From Mycobacteriaceae bacterium (GTDB taxonomy: Bacteria; Actinomycetota; Actinomycetes; Mycobacteriales; Mycobacteriaceae), in assembly GCA_028726465.1 (NCBI GenBank), contig JAQYQB010000004.1:79028-143027 (forward strand): a stretch of DNA of 64,000 nucleotides, written 5' to 3'. The notes under the pieces are model-generated. The model had not been told where the DNA came from and made no database searches. It worked only from the letters and a program-made list of their open reading frames with translations. The number at the start of each line of letters is the position of its first letter. The first letter of the stretch is position 1. Made by a program: the position numbers and the translations under genes. Of the stretch, positions 27,423-36,541 are shown in pieces.

Positions 27423-28281
27423 TTAAAGGTTCCAGTGCCACTTCCAAGCAGGCTCGCGGCTGACATACGTCATTTGCCCGGGGTGTCCTCGCGTGCGGCA
27501 CCGAATAGCGTCGCGGATCTGGTTGATCACACTGGGAAGGTTGAAGCGAATGCAGTCGCCGGTAAACCGAAGCACCAGGTAGCCGTGGTTCTGGCCGGCA
27601 TTAGATTTCATGCGGTCGAGGATGAAGTTGCGGTGCTGGCTATGGTAGGTATAGCCGTCGACCTCGATGAGAATCTTCCACCGCCGCAGCTCCAGGTCGA
27701 AGCGGTAGCCAGCCACGACCGAGTTATGAATCGGGTAAATTCCCTCCTTGCGCAGGGCGCGCGCAAGTTCCCGCTCGCGCAGCGAATCCGTGCCGATGGC
27801 GCACTCGCGCAGGCACGCCCGCAGGCCCTTGGGTATCCGCCCCATCCGGCGCCTGTCCTTAGCCAGCCGAGCCCGGCCGTCTTTGCCGTGGTAGTGCCCT
27901 TCCAGCATGGGCCCGCTGCGCTCCGGGCAGCGCCGCGCCGCCCCACAAGGGTTCCACGACCCGAAAACCATTGACCTGCTGCTTCGAGCGCAGCCGTGAA
28001 TGCACGACACGGAAATTCTCACCCACGATGGTCCGCGGCCCCTCCAGCGTCAGTGGAAAGCTCAGCGGCAGCCCACAGTGCACCTCGATGGCGCTTCGCC
28101 CAGCCAGCGCCGCACGCGGATACGCCGCCAGCAGGCACGTCGCGACCTCGTGAGCGCTCGGTTGCTGGTCCGTGTAGACGCCGCGATGGATACGAAAAAG
28201 TCGGCCCTCGGCCAGCAGCGTTCGAATCCGCCGCTTGCCGATGCCCTCCTCCCGCAGCCGCGCAGTCGTCCACATCGCCAT
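27423..28281 (-). pseudogene. Frameshifted AbiEi-antitoxin-like / DUF559 endonuclease-like protein
   Basis: Two overlapping frames on the minus strand together look like one ordinary actinobacterial protein of about 280 aa. The first frame (from ATG 28281) gives an AbiEi-type winged-helix N-terminus, MWTTARLREEGIGKRRIRTL...GRLFRIHRGVYT, and runs correctly to VVEPLWG. The second frame carries the DUF559 part: LRKEGIYPIHNSVVAGYRFDLE, EVDGYTYH and HGYLVLRFTGDCIRF, the Vsr/PD-(D/E)xK-like core. The switch lies near 27935-27950 in a GTGGGGCGGCGCGGCG run, where the reading frame moves by +1. A sequencing slip in that G/C run is the main alternative to a true pseudogene. Flanking repeats suggest a plastic locus. 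Confidence 0.7.
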
Positions 28282-28457
28282 GCACCTAAAGCTAGGCAGC
28301 GGGCAGAGTCATTGCTAGGGAAGAGGGCGGAAATGGCCGACAAACGCTAAAAATACTCCGCCCACGCCGGTTTCTGGCGGGCGCGACCTGCAAAATGCCC
28401 ATCCTAAATGGTGACATTGCTACCAAGTGGGTAGGCCGCGGGGGTGATTTCCGCTTA

Positions 28458-28529
28458 GCGCGCCCTTCGCGGTCACGGTGGCGGGTCTCGCGCGCAGAAA
28501 AGCGCCGCCGTTGCCCGCGAAGGGTTCAT
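28458..28529 (+). repeat. Dispersed palindromic repeat, copy C (divergent)
   Basis: About 72 nt. Keeps the left arm GCGCGCCCTTCGCGGTCACGG and the right end CGCGAAGGGTTCATTG, but the right inner arm is degraded (GTTGCCCGCGAAGGG) and the middle is unrelated to copies A and B. Confidence 0.7.
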
Positions 28530-28543
28530 TGTGCCGGGCAATT

Positions 28544-28587
28544 GAAGCCGGCGGAAGAGAAGCCGGCGGAAGAGAAGCCGGCAGAAG
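28544..28587 (+). repeat. Tandem 15-nt repeat, about three units
   Basis: GAAGCCGGCGGAAGA at 28544-28558 and 28559-28573, then GAAGCCGGCAGAAG at 28574-28587. Looser copies (GAAGCCGGCA) follow near 28619. Purine-rich and intergenic, 15 nt after repeat copy C. Confidence 0.8.
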
Positions 28588-28628
28588 GGCAGGCGGCATA
28601 AGCGCAGCCGGAGAACCAGAAGCCGGCA

Positions 28629-28662
28629 CAAAGAAAGGGCGCCCACCACACGGTGAGCGCCC
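28629..28662 (-). terminator. Terminator of the amino-acid permease gene
   Basis: On the minus strand GGGCGCTCACC-GTGT-GGTGGGCGCCC is an 11-bp stem with one G-T pair, followed by TTTCTTT. It starts 15 nt after the permease stop. Confidence 0.85.
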
Positions 28663-28676
28663 AGCCGGCCGAGCTG

Positions 28677-30074
28677 CTACGGCAGGTCCAGCGTCGAGGT
28701 CGGGGAAATGCCGCGGACCTTCGAGTTGATGAACCCGGCAACCGCCAGCACCGCGAACATGGCGGCGGCGGAGGCGAGCTGGATGCGGGAGGAGGCATCG
28801 CTGAGCATGAGCACGGCGATGCCGGCCAGCGCAATCAGAGTCAGCCACGTCAGGTAGGGGTAGGCCCACATGCGGATGGGCAGCTCGTAGCGGGCCTCGA
28901 GCTGGCGGCGCAGGCGCAGCTGCGCGACCGCGATGAAGGTCCACACGATAAGCAGGGAAGCGCCCGCCGAGTTGAGCATGAAGGTCAGCAGCCAACCGGT
29001 ATCGGCGTAGTTGAGGACGACCATGACGGCGGCCAGCGCCACCGACAGCCCAATGGCCGGCAGCGGGACGCCGTGGGTGTTGGTGCGGGCGAAGATGCGC
29101 GGCGCCTCACGGCGGGTGGCCAGCGAGTGCATCATGCGGGAGGAGGCGTAGATCTGCGCGTTGAAGGCAGACAGCAGCGCCAGCACGATGATGACCTCCA
29201 TCAGGCCGGCCGCGAACGGGATACCGGCGTGCTCGAGCACGCGGGTAAACGGCGAGGCGGCGGCGGTATCGGAGTCACCCAGCGAAGAGTAGGGCAGCAG
29301 GAAGGTAATCACCAGCACGGAGCCCAGGTAGAAGACCGAGATACGCAGGATGGTCGAGCGCACGGCGTTGACCAGGGAGCGCTTCGGGTCCTCCGACTCG
29401 GCGGAGGCGATGGCGACGACCTCGATGCCGCCGAAGGCGAAGGCGACCGCCAGCAGGCCGGTGGCCACGCCCGACAGCCCGTTGGGCATGAAGCCGTCGC
29501 CCAAGAAGATCTCGGTGCCGACGAAGGTGTGGCCGGGCAGCAGGCCGAAGATAAGCGCCACGCCCAGCAGCAGGAAGGCGACGATGACGACGACCTTGAT
29601 GGCGGCGAACCAGTACTCGAACTCGCCGAAGGAACGTACGTGCAAAAGGTTAATCACGCCGAAGATGGCCACGCACACGGCCGCGGGGATCCACGGCGGC
29701 ACGGCCAGCCACGCGCCGATGAAGGCGGCGGCGCCGGTGATTTCGGCGCCCAGCACCGCCACGGTGGCCAGCCAGTAGATCCAACCCTGTGTAAAGCCCG
29801 CCCAGCGTCCGATGCCGTGCTCGGCATACTCGGAAAACGAGCCGGAGGCGGGAATGACGGTGCCCATCTCGCCGAGCATCTGCATCACGAGGATGGCCAA
29901 GGTGCCGGCGATGACATAAGCGACGAGGACCGCCGGGCCAGCGGCGGCGATGGCGACCCCGGTGCCCAAAAAGAGCCCGGCACCGATGGTGGAGCCTAGG
30001 CCCATCATCGTCAGGTGGCGGACCTTCAGGCCGTGGCCGAGGGTAGCGGCGGGAGTAGGTTCAGCAGTAGACAC
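28677..30074 (-). CDS. APC-family amino-acid permease (AroP/GabP-like), copy 1
   Basis: 465 aa, twelve membrane segments. The family 2.A.3.1 signature opens the protein: LKVRHLTMMGLGSTIGAGLFLGTGVAIAAAGPAVLVAYVIAG, including the GSTIGAGLFLG substrate-binding loop. FAFGGIEVVAIASAESEDPKR in segment 6 is also typical. Proton-coupled import of an amino acid is expected; which one is not decidable. C. glutamicum has aroP beside dapE/dapD, and this or the related gene at 31191 is its counterpart. It lies 60 nt downstream of dapD on the same strand, separated by dapD's terminator, and has its own terminator. Confidence 0.88.
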   Translation of the reverse strand: MSTAEPTPAATLGHGLKVRHLTMMGLGSTIGAGLFLGTGVAIAAAGPAVLVAYVIAGTLAILVMQMLGEMGTVIPASGSFSEYAEHGIGRWAGFTQGWIYWLATVAVLGAEITGAAAFIGAWLAVPPWIPAAVCVAIFGVINLLHVRSFGEFEYWFAAIKVVVIVAFLLLGVALIFGLLPGHTFVGTEIFLGDGFMPNGLSGVATGLLAVAFAFGGIEVVAIASAESEDPKRSLVNAVRSTILRISVFYLGSVLVITFLLPYSSLGDSDTAAASPFTRVLEHAGIPFAAGLMEVIIVLALLSAFNAQIYASSRMMHSLATRREAPRIFARTNTHGVPLPAIGLSVALAAVMVVLNYADTGWLLTFMLNSAGASLLIVWTFIAVAQLRLRRQLEARYELPIRMWAYPYLTWLTLIALAGIAVLMLSDASSRIQLASAAAMFAVLAVAGFINSKVRGISPTSTLDLP

Positions 30075-30096
30075 TCTCTTAGTGTAGGTCGCCTAC

Positions 30097-30122
30097 GAAA
30101 AAGGACCCCCGAAGGGGTCCTT
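30097..30122 (-). terminator. Terminator of dapD
   Basis: Minus strand AAGGACCCC-TTCGG-GGGTCCTT-TTTCG: 9-bp stem with a small loop (30101-30109 with 30114-30122) and a short T run. It sits between dapD and the permease start. Confidence 0.9.
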
Positions 30123-30134
30123 AGCGGCCGAATT

Positions 30135-31106
30135 TTAATTCTTGTGGAGGTCGGAGTTTAAGGCCACGGCTGCGGCCTTCCACTCGGTGGCCTCGACGGC
30201 GCCGGTCACGGAGTGGCGGCGCAGCAGCACGCCGGAAGCGCCCGACAGCTTCGCGGCCTTAACCTGCTCGCCGGCCTCGACGCCGACGGCCTCGGCGACC
30301 TTGCCGTAGACGGTAACCCGGGTGCCGGCGGTGACGTACAGGCCCGCCTCGACGACGCAGTCGTCGCCCAGCGAGATGCCGACGCCGGAGTTGGCGCCGA
30401 GCAGGCAGCGCTCGCCCAGGGAGATGACCTCCTTGCCGCCGCCGGACAGCGTGCCCATGATGGAGGCGCCGCCGCCGATATCGGAGCCGTCGCCGACCAC
30501 CACGCCGGCAGAGACGCGGCCCTCGACCATGGAGGCGCCCAGGGTGCCGGCGTTGAAGTTGACGAAGCCCTCGTGCATGACGGTGGTGCCCTCCGCGAGG
30601 TGGGCGCCCAGCCGGACGCGGTCGGCATCGCCAATGCGCACGCCGGAGGGGATGACGTAGTCGACCATGCGGGGGAACTTGTCCACCGAGTACACGGTGA
30701 CCGGGCCGCGGGAGGCCAGGCGGCCGCGCACCATCTGGAAGTCGGAGACGGCGCACGGGCCGTAGTTGGTCCACACGACGTTGGCCAGGTGGCCGAAGAT
30801 GCCGTCCATGTTCAATTCGTGCGGGCGGACCGCGCGGTGGGACAGCAGGTGCAGGCGCAGGTAGGCGTCGTAGGTGTCGATGGGGGCATCGTCAAGCGAG
30901 GCGATGCCGGTGGCAACTGCCACGCGGGCGACGCCGCGTTCCTCGTCGGGGCCTACCAGCTCAGCGAACTGCTGGGGAACCTCATCCAGCTGGGTGGTGC
31001 CGGACTGCTCCACCGGCTGATCGGTGTGGACGGCCGGGAACCAAACGTCCAAGACCGTGCCGTCGTGGGTGATGGTCGCGAGCCCGCGGGCGGATGCTGA
31101 AGTCAT
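30135..31106 (-). CDS. dapD: 2,3,4,5-tetrahydropyridine-2,6-dicarboxylate N-succinyltransferase
   Basis: Transfers succinyl from succinyl-CoA to tetrahydrodipicolinate in diaminopimelate/lysine synthesis. 323 aa, the actinobacterial long form. The C-terminal half is a left-handed beta-helix of hexapeptide repeats ([73 protein letters not shown]), which also carries the conserved catalytic loop. MRxx-like [10 protein letters not shown] and the N-terminal trimer domain are intact. ATG start. It lies divergent from nothing directly: the second permease follows on its 5' side in the same direction. The pathway partners dapC and dapE are also in the window. Confidence 0.93.
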   Translation of the reverse strand: MTSASARGLATITHDGTVLDVWFPAVHTDQPVEQSGTTQLDEVPQQFAELVGPDEERGVARVAVATGIASLDDAPIDTYDAYLRLHLLSHRAVRPHELNMDGIFGHLANVVWTNYGPCAVSDFQMVRGRLASRGPVTVYSVDKFPRMVDYVIPSGVRIGDADRVRLGAHLAEGTTVMHEGFVNFNAGTLGASMVEGRVSAGVVVGDGSDIGGGASIMGTLSGGGKEVISLGERCLLGANSGVGISLGDDCVVEAGLYVTAGTRVTVYGKVAEAVGVEAGEQVKAAKLSGASGVLLRRHSVTGAVEATEWKAAAVALNSDLHKN

Positions 31107-31190
31107 AGTGTGAAAATGCCTCGTGAAAAAATCGAAGGGAATATGCCACGTATTCAGTTGTTTAGACGCACGTTGAGCCAGTTTAGCTAA

Positions 31191-32561
31191 TTAGCGTTTG
31201 TTGCGCCCCACCTGGCTGCGCGCGCCGGTCGGCAGTGCGAAAGACAGCACGATGAGGACGGCGGACATCGCCACGACGGCGCCGATCTGGGCGCGGGCGG
31301 CCGGGTCGAAGAGCATGAGCACGATCAGCGCGCCTAGGGCGGCCAGCACGATCCACGGCACGTACGGGAAGCCGGGGGTGCGCAGCTGGGTGAGCTCGCC
31401 GTTGGCCTTCATCTCGGGGTGCAGCTTCAGGTAGGAGCAGACCACCAGGATCCAGATGACCAGCAGGCACCCGCCCACGGCGTTGAACAGGAAGGTCAGC
31501 AGCCCCGGCGGGTTCCAGTACTGCAGGCCGACGGAGGCGAAGGCGAAGATCATGGAGAGCACGACGGCGTTGCGCGGCGAGCCCTGGGCGTTGGTGAACA
31601 GGAAGGCGTGGTGGGCGTTGCCGTCGCGGGCCATGTCGAAGACCAGGCGGGAGGTCGCGTAAATCTGGGCGTTGAACGCGGACAGCAGGGCCACGACGAT
31701 GACGAGCTCCATGAAGCCGGCCACGGCCGGGATGTTGGCGGTGCCCATCACCAGGGCGAAGGGGGACTGGGAGGCGTCGTCGGCGTCCTGGATCAGCTCG
31801 AAGGGCAGCAGCAGGGCGATGACGGCGACCGAACCCAGGTAGAAGACGATGATGCGGAAGATGATGGCGCGCACGGCGGTGGAGACGTTGTGCGCGGGAT
31901 CCTCGGACTCCGCGGCGGCGATGGTCACCAGCTCGATGCCGCCGAAGGCGAAGGCCACGGCCAGCAGGCCGGCGGCGAAGCCGGGGATGCCGTTGGGCAG
32001 GAAGTTATCGGTGAAGTTCTCCGTGGCGACGAAGGTCGTGCCCGGCCACAGGCCGGTGACCATCAGCACGCCCAGCACGAGGAAGGCGACGATCACCGCG
32101 ACCTTGATGACAGCGAACCAGAATTCGAACTCGCCGAAGCCGCGCACGGAGGCGAAGTTGATGACCGCGAAGATCAGCACCGCAATGAGCGCCGGGATCC
32201 ACGGCTCGACGCCGAACCAACCGCCGATGATGGCCGCCGCGCCGGTGATTTCGGCGCCCATGACCATCACCAGCATGAACCAGTACAGCCAGCCGCAGGT
32301 AAACCGCGCCCAGTTGCCGAAGGCCTGGCCGGCGTAGGTGGAAAAGGAGCCCAGCGACGGGCGGGCGGAGGCCATTTCCCCCAACATTCGCATGATCAGG
32401 GCGACCAAGGCGCCCGCGATGGCATAGGCGATGAGAATGGACGTGCCGGCGATATGAATGCCCACGCCCACGCCGAGAAACAGTCCGGCGCCGATGGCGG
32501 AGCCCAGGCCCATCATGGTCAGGTGGCGGGTTTTTAGTCGCTGTGGTTTCTCCGTAGCCAT
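31191..32561 (-). CDS. APC-family amino-acid permease (AroP-like), copy 2
   Basis: 456 aa from ATG 32561, which has GGAG at 7 nt; a TTG four codons earlier is less likely. Same family as the gene at 28677 and clearly its paralogue: LKTRHLTMMGLGSAIGAGLFLGVGVGIHIAG at the start and FAFGGIELVTIAAAESEDPA in segment 6. The loop after segment 1 (GVGIHIAGTSILIAY) and the C-terminal tail differ, so specificity may differ. It starts about 130 nt from the divergent dapE, the neighbourhood where C. glutamicum has aroP. Confidence 0.88.
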   Translation of the reverse strand: MATEKPQRLKTRHLTMMGLGSAIGAGLFLGVGVGIHIAGTSILIAYAIAGALVALIMRMLGEMASARPSLGSFSTYAGQAFGNWARFTCGWLYWFMLVMVMGAEITGAAAIIGGWFGVEPWIPALIAVLIFAVINFASVRGFGEFEFWFAVIKVAVIVAFLVLGVLMVTGLWPGTTFVATENFTDNFLPNGIPGFAAGLLAVAFAFGGIELVTIAAAESEDPAHNVSTAVRAIIFRIIVFYLGSVAVIALLLPFELIQDADDASQSPFALVMGTANIPAVAGFMELVIVVALLSAFNAQIYATSRLVFDMARDGNAHHAFLFTNAQGSPRNAVVLSMIFAFASVGLQYWNPPGLLTFLFNAVGGCLLVIWILVVCSYLKLHPEMKANGELTQLRTPGFPYVPWIVLAALGALIVLMLFDPAARAQIGAVVAMSAVLIVLSFALPTGARSQVGRNKR

Positions 32562-32690
32562 TGAATTCTCCAACCCAGATTTGCGATATGTCGATCCCGC
32601 TGAAATACAGCGAGTGTTTGCTGGGAGTTTACACGTTCGTCACCAAGGTCACGCCCGCCACCCCCGCGTTACGCGGTAGCATGGCCGGTT

Positions 32691-33794
32691 GTGAGTACTC
32701 CGAAGCCGAATTACCTAGATCTGCTGACCTGCCCAGTCGAGCTGACGAAGCAGCTCGTGGACATCCCCAGCCCCTCCCACCACGAGGAAGCCATCGCGGA
32801 TGCGATTGAGGCCGCCCTCCGCGACATCGAGGAGGTGGAGGTCGTTCGCTTCGGCAACACGGTCTGTGCCCGCACCCACCGCGGGCTGGATTCCCGCGTG
32901 GTCCTGGCCGGGCACGTGGACACGGTCCCGCTGGCCGACAACGTGCCGCATCACATGGATGGCGAGACGATGTTCGGCTGCGGCACGGTCGACATGAAGT
33001 CCGGCCTGGCCGTCTACCTGCACACCTTTGCCACCCTGGCTAACGATGCCTCCTTGGCCCACGATCTCACCTTCATCGCCTACGAGGGGGAGGAGGTCGC
33101 CACCGAATACAACGGCCTGGGCCACATCCAGCGCGACAACCCGGAGTGGCTGGCCGGGGACCTGGCGCTGCTGGGTGAGCCCTCCGGCGGGATGATCGAG
33201 GCCGGCTGCCAGGGCAGCATCCGCCTGCGGGTCACCGCCCGCGGCACCCGCGCGCACTCGGCACGGGCCTGGCTCGGCTCGAACGCCGCCCACACCCTGG
33301 CCCCGGTCATCAACAACATCGCCGCCTACCAGCCGCGCGACGTCGAAATCGACGGCTGCGTCTATAAGGAAGGCATCAACATCGTGCAACTGGAGGCCGG
33401 GGTGGCGACCAACACTATCCCGGACGAGGCGTGGCTGTTCGTCAACTACCGCTTCGCGCCCGATCGCAGCTCCGAGGAGGCCATGGCCCACCTGCGCGAG
33501 GTCCTCGGCGAGCACGAGAACATCGACATCGAGGTCGATGACGTCGCCGGGCCCGCGCTGCCCGGCCTGGGCCAGCCCGCGGCCGCCGCGCTTATCGATG
33601 CCGTCGGCGGCCAGGTCCGCGCCAAGTACGGCTGGACCGACGTGTCCCGCTTCTCCGAGATGGGCACCCCGGCGGTGAACTTCGGCTGCGGCGATCCCGG
33701 TTTCGCGCACAAGCCGGACGAGCAGTGCCCGGTAGGCCAGATCACCTCGGTCGCCAGCGTCCTGCGCCAGTACCTGACCAGCACGAACTCTTAA
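32691..33794 (+). CDS. dapE: Succinyl-diaminopimelate desuccinylase
   Basis: Dinuclear zinc M20 peptidase-family enzyme releasing LL-diaminopimelate and succinate. 367 aa. Metal ligands and catalytic residues are visible: VLAGHVDTVPL (His and Asp), GCGTVDMKSGLAVYL (bridging Asp), FIAYEGEEVA (catalytic Glu-Glu), GEPSGGMIEAGCQG, and the last ligand His in GDPGFAHKPDEQCPV. The GTG start has no strong Shine-Dalgarno; GGTAGCATGGCCG lies upstream. The stop lies in a CTCTTAAGAG palindrome and the ACTCTTAA segment is duplicated just after it. Confidence 0.93.
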   Translation: MSTPKPNYLDLLTCPVELTKQLVDIPSPSHHEEAIADAIEAALRDIEEVEVVRFGNTVCARTHRGLDSRVVLAGHVDTVPLADNVPHHMDGETMFGCGTVDMKSGLAVYLHTFATLANDASLAHDLTFIAYEGEEVATEYNGLGHIQRDNPEWLAGDLALLGEPSGGMIEAGCQGSIRLRVTARGTRAHSARAWLGSNAAHTLAPVINNIAAYQPRDVEIDGCVYKEGINIVQLEAGVATNTIPDEAWLFVNYRFAPDRSSEEAMAHLREVLGEHENIDIEVDDVAGPALPGLGQPAAAALIDAVGGQVRAKYGWTDVSRFSEMGTPAVNFGCGDPGFAHKPDEQCPVGQITSVASVLRQYLTSTNS

Positions 33795-33837
33795 GAGAAA
33801 ACTCTTAAAAGAAAACAAAGAAAGGGAGCCGTTGTCG

Positions 33838-34629
33838 ATGGCACCGCAGAAAAACAATCAGAAGCACCTTTCTGAAAATTATCACCGCACCCTGCGCGGG
33901 CCGCTGCTGCTGCGCACCGAAGGCGAGCAGGAGTCGACCTACGACCAGCGCCTGCTGCAGTCGGGCGCCGACCACGAGTGGCAGCACGCCGACCCGTGGC
34001 GCGTGCTGCGCATCCAGGGCGAGTTCGTGGCCGGCTTCGACGCCCTGTCGAAGCTGCCCAAGGCCGTGACCGTCTTCGGCTCGGCGCGCACGCCGGAGGA
34101 TGCCCCCTCCTACGCCCAGGCCGTCGAGCTGGGCAACAAGCTAGTCGGCGCGGACTACGCCGTCATCACCGGCGGTGGCCCCGGCATCATGGAGGCCGCC
34201 AACCGCGGCGCGCACGAGGCCGGCGGCATGTCCATCGGCTTAGGCATCGAGCTGCCCTTCGAGCAGGGCCTGAACCAGTACGTCGACCTGGGCCTGAACT
34301 TCCGCTATTTCTTCGCCCGCAAGACCATGTTCTTGAAGTACTCCCAGGCTTTCGTCTGCCTGCCGGGCGGGATGGGCACCATGGACGAGTTCTTCGAGGT
34401 TGCCTGCATGGTCCAGACCGGCAAGGTGACCAACTACCCGATCGTCCTGCTCGACACCGAGTACTGGTCCGGCCTGGTGGACTGGATGCAAAAGCGGCTG
34501 GTCGCCGACGGCTACATCAATGAGTCCGACCTGGACCTGTTCCTGGTCACGGACTCGGTGGACGAGGCCGTCGAGCACATCGTCAGCGCGCACGCCATCA
34601 TGACCGACGGGCGCATCCGCGATCTCTAG
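33838..34629 (+). CDS. LOG-family protein (TIGR00730, nucleotide 5'-monophosphate N-glycosidase type)
   Basis: 263 aa from ATG 33838 (TTG 33832 is in frame but only 4 nt from the ribosome site). The signature pair of the LYSINE DECARBOXYLASE-like/LOG family is complete: ITGGGPGIMEAANRGAHEAGG near residue 110 and CLPGGMGTMDEFFEV near 180. VTVFGSARTPEDAP opens the Rossmann fold. Family members release adenine from cytokinin riboside or AMP-like nucleotides; this one may act in nucleotide clean-up. The acidic/basic 60-residue N-terminus is typical of the actinobacterial Rv1205-adjacent type. It is 4 nt from the folP2-like gene, so probably co-transcribed. Confidence 0.88.
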   Translation: MAPQKNNQKHLSENYHRTLRGPLLLRTEGEQESTYDQRLLQSGADHEWQHADPWRVLRIQGEFVAGFDALSKLPKAVTVFGSARTPEDAPSYAQAVELGNKLVGADYAVITGGGPGIMEAANRGAHEAGGMSIGLGIELPFEQGLNQYVDLGLNFRYFFARKTMFLKYSQAFVCLPGGMGTMDEFFEVACMVQTGKVTNYPIVLLDTEYWSGLVDWMQKRLVADGYINESDLDLFLVTDSVDEAVEHIVSAHAIMTDGRIRDL

Positions 34630-34633
34630 CCCC

Positions 34634-35473
34634 ATGCACAACCACGCTATCGCCCAGGTCATGGCGATTATCAACCGCACCCCGGACTCTTTCTACGACC
34701 AGGGCAGCACCTTCGAGCTAGACCGCGCCCTGGCGCGCTGCGAGCAGGTCGTTGCGCAGGGGGCATCGATAGTCGATGTCGGCGGCGTCAAAGCCGGGCC
34801 CGGCACGCAGGTCGATGCCGCCGAAGAGATCGACCGCGTCGTGCCCACCATCGCGGCCATCGCCGAGCGCTACCCGGACGTCGTCGTGTCCGTGGACACC
34901 TGGCGCTCCGAGGTTGCCGATGCCGCCATCGCCGCCGGCGCCCGACTCGTCAACGACACCTGGGCGGGCTTTGACCCGCAGCTCATCGAGGTCGCCGGCC
35001 AGCACCGCGTCGGCTACGTCTGCTCGCACACCGGCGGGATCACCCCGCGCACCCGCCCGCACCGCGTGCACTTCGACGACGTGGTCGCTGACGTCATCGG
35101 GGAGACCACCGCTCTGGCCGAGAAGGCCGCGGGGTTGGGCTGCCCAGAAGAGCTGGTCTTTATCGACCCCACGCACGACTTCGGCAAGAATACTTTCCAC
35201 GGGCTCGAGCTGCTGCGGCGCATCGACGAGGTCGTGGCGACCGGCTGGCCGGTGCTCATGGCGTTGTCGAACAAGGACTTCGTGGGCGAGACCGTCGGCC
35301 GCGGGGTAGGCGAGCGCGTCGCCGGGACGCTCGCGGCCACGGCTTGGGCCGCGGCCCGCGGGGTGGCGGCCTTCCGCGTGCACGAGGTCGCCGAGACCGT
35401 CGACGTCATCCGCATGACCGCGGCTATCGCGGGCGAGGTGGCCCCGCTGGCCACGACGCGAGGGCTGGCATGA
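34634..35473 (+). CDS. folP2: Dihydropteroate synthase-like protein (FolP2 type)
   Basis: 279 aa TIM-barrel of the pterin-binding family: VMAIINRTPDSFYDQG near residue 10, GASIVDVGGVKAGPG near 45, VVSVDTWRSEVADAAI near 85 and FIDPTHDFGKNTFHGLELLRR near 175. The mycobacterial FolP2, in the same position (Rv1207), lacks normal dihydropteroate synthase activity, so folate synthesis should not be assumed. Here the pterin-loop keeps NRTPDSF, but VDVGG replaces the usual IDVGGESTRPG. It is coupled to gpgS by an ATGA overlap. Confidence 0.85.
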   Translation: MHNHAIAQVMAIINRTPDSFYDQGSTFELDRALARCEQVVAQGASIVDVGGVKAGPGTQVDAAEEIDRVVPTIAAIAERYPDVVVSVDTWRSEVADAAIAAGARLVNDTWAGFDPQLIEVAGQHRVGYVCSHTGGITPRTRPHRVHFDDVVADVIGETTALAEKAAGLGCPEELVFIDPTHDFGKNTFHGLELLRRIDEVVATGWPVLMALSNKDFVGETVGRGVGERVAGTLAATAWAAARGVAAFRVHEVAETVDVIRMTAAIAGEVAPLATTRGLA

Positions 35474-36213
35474 AAGTCTCCGTTGTCATCCCGGCGCTCA
35501 ACGAGGAAGCCACCGTGGCCCGGGTCGTTACCGCCTGCCTCGCCGACTGCCCGCACGAGGTCTTAGTCATCGACGCCGATTCCACCGACGAGACCGCGAA
35601 AGAGGCCGCCCGCGCCGGGGCCACGGTGCGCAACTGGCGCGAGGTGCTCCCAGGTATTACGCCCGTGCCCGGCAAGGGCGAGTCGCTGTGGCGCGGGGTC
35701 GCCGCCGCGCGCGGGGACGTCGTGGTCTTCGTCGACGCCGACTTGGACTCGGCCGAGCCCGGCATGGTCAACGCCCTGGCCCGGCCCTTCCAGGACCCGG
35801 GGATCCACCTGGTCAAAGCCCATTACGAGCGCACCCTAGGGGCACAAGCCACCGGCGGCGGGCGGGTGACGGAGCTTTCTGCCAAGCCGCTGCTGCGCCT
35901 GTTCTTCCCGGAGCTAGCCGATATCTACCAGCCGCTGGGCGGGGAGTACGCCCTGCGGCGCGCGAGCGCGGTGCAGCTGCCCTTCGTCGCCGACTACGGG
36001 GTTGAGGCCGGCCTGCTGATAGATGTGTGGCGGGCCTATGGGAGGGCATCGATAGCGCAGGTGCCACTGGCCCCGCGGCGCCACCGCAACAAGCCGCTGG
36101 AGCAGCTGGGCCCGATGGCGGACGTGGTGGCGCAGACCATCCTGGCCCGCGCCGGGGCGGGAGTGCCCGAGGTGGCCGAGCGGCCTGCGCTTGCTGGTAT
36201 CCTCAAACCATGA
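35470..36213 (+). CDS. gpgS: Glucosyl-3-phosphoglycerate synthase
   Basis: GT81-type glycosyltransferase that joins glucose from NDP-glucose to 3-phosphoglycerate, first step towards glucosylglycerate-based lipopolysaccharides. 247 aa, shorter than mycobacterial GpgS (about 320). The GT-A fold is clear: VSVVIPALNEEATVARVV at the start, VIDADSTDET near 36, GKGESLWRGVAAARGDVVVFVDADLD with the metal-binding DAD near 90, and PLGGEYALRRASAVQLPF near 160. ATGA start inside the folP2 stop. It ends with another ATGA overlap into the next gene. Identification rests on fold plus synteny with Rv1208. Confidence 0.87.
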   Translation: MKVSVVIPALNEEATVARVVTACLADCPHEVLVIDADSTDETAKEAARAGATVRNWREVLPGITPVPGKGESLWRGVAAARGDVVVFVDADLDSAEPGMVNALARPFQDPGIHLVKAHYERTLGAQATGGGRVTELSAKPLLRLFFPELADIYQPLGGEYALRRASAVQLPFVADYGVEAGLLIDVWRAYGRASIAQVPLAPRRHRNKPLEQLGPMADVVAQTILARAGAGVPEVAERPALAGILKP

Positions 36214-36497
36214 TTTCTTGGCTCGTGCTGATCGTGGTGCTGGGCGCCCTCGTCGTCGTGGGCACCTGGCTGTGGGGCAAGCTGGTAGGCCCCGGGCCCG
36301 TCATGGAGGCCGTCCCCAACCCGGCGGCCGCCGATGAGCACAACGATGCCGCCCTCGCCGCCGGCAACTACGCCGAGATGGAGTTCGACGTCGCCCGCCA
36401 CGGCTACCGCCAGGACCAAGTCGACCGCGTGATAGCGGCCCTTAGCACCGAGCTGGAAAGGTACCGGGCCGCTACCCCGGATGTGAATAAAGGATAG
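36210..36497 (+). CDS. DivIVA-domain small membrane-anchored protein (Rv1209-like)
   Basis: 95 aa. One N-terminal membrane segment (ISWLVLIVVLGALVVVGTWLWGKLV), a linker, then a short DivIVA-like motif: FDVARHGYRQDQVDRVIAALSTELERY. In longer homologues this motif starts a coiled coil that marks curved membrane; here it ends after a single helix. ATGA overlap with gpgS. The same gene sits after gpgS in mycobacteria. Confidence 0.8.
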   Translation: MISWLVLIVVLGALVVVGTWLWGKLVGPGPVMEAVPNPAAADEHNDAALAAGNYAEMEFDVARHGYRQDQVDRVIAALSTELERYRAATPDVNKG

Positions 36498-36541
36498 ACT
36501 GGGAAGAAGCAGTAATCCTTTGTAAAGAAAGTGTGGAAACC

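Larger units (their letters stand above)
28282..28676. other. 395-nt gene-free stretch with repeats and a terminator
   Basis: Contains repeat copy C, a 15-nt tandem repeat and the minus-strand terminator of the downstream permease, each listed separately. Frames crossing it are shadows with biased composition. 28370-28440 is somewhat AT-richer and featureless. Confidence 0.6.

Noticed and set aside
28653-29999. Plus-strand frame across the amino-acid permease
   Set aside because: Antisense shadow; the minus-strand permease has the full APC signature.
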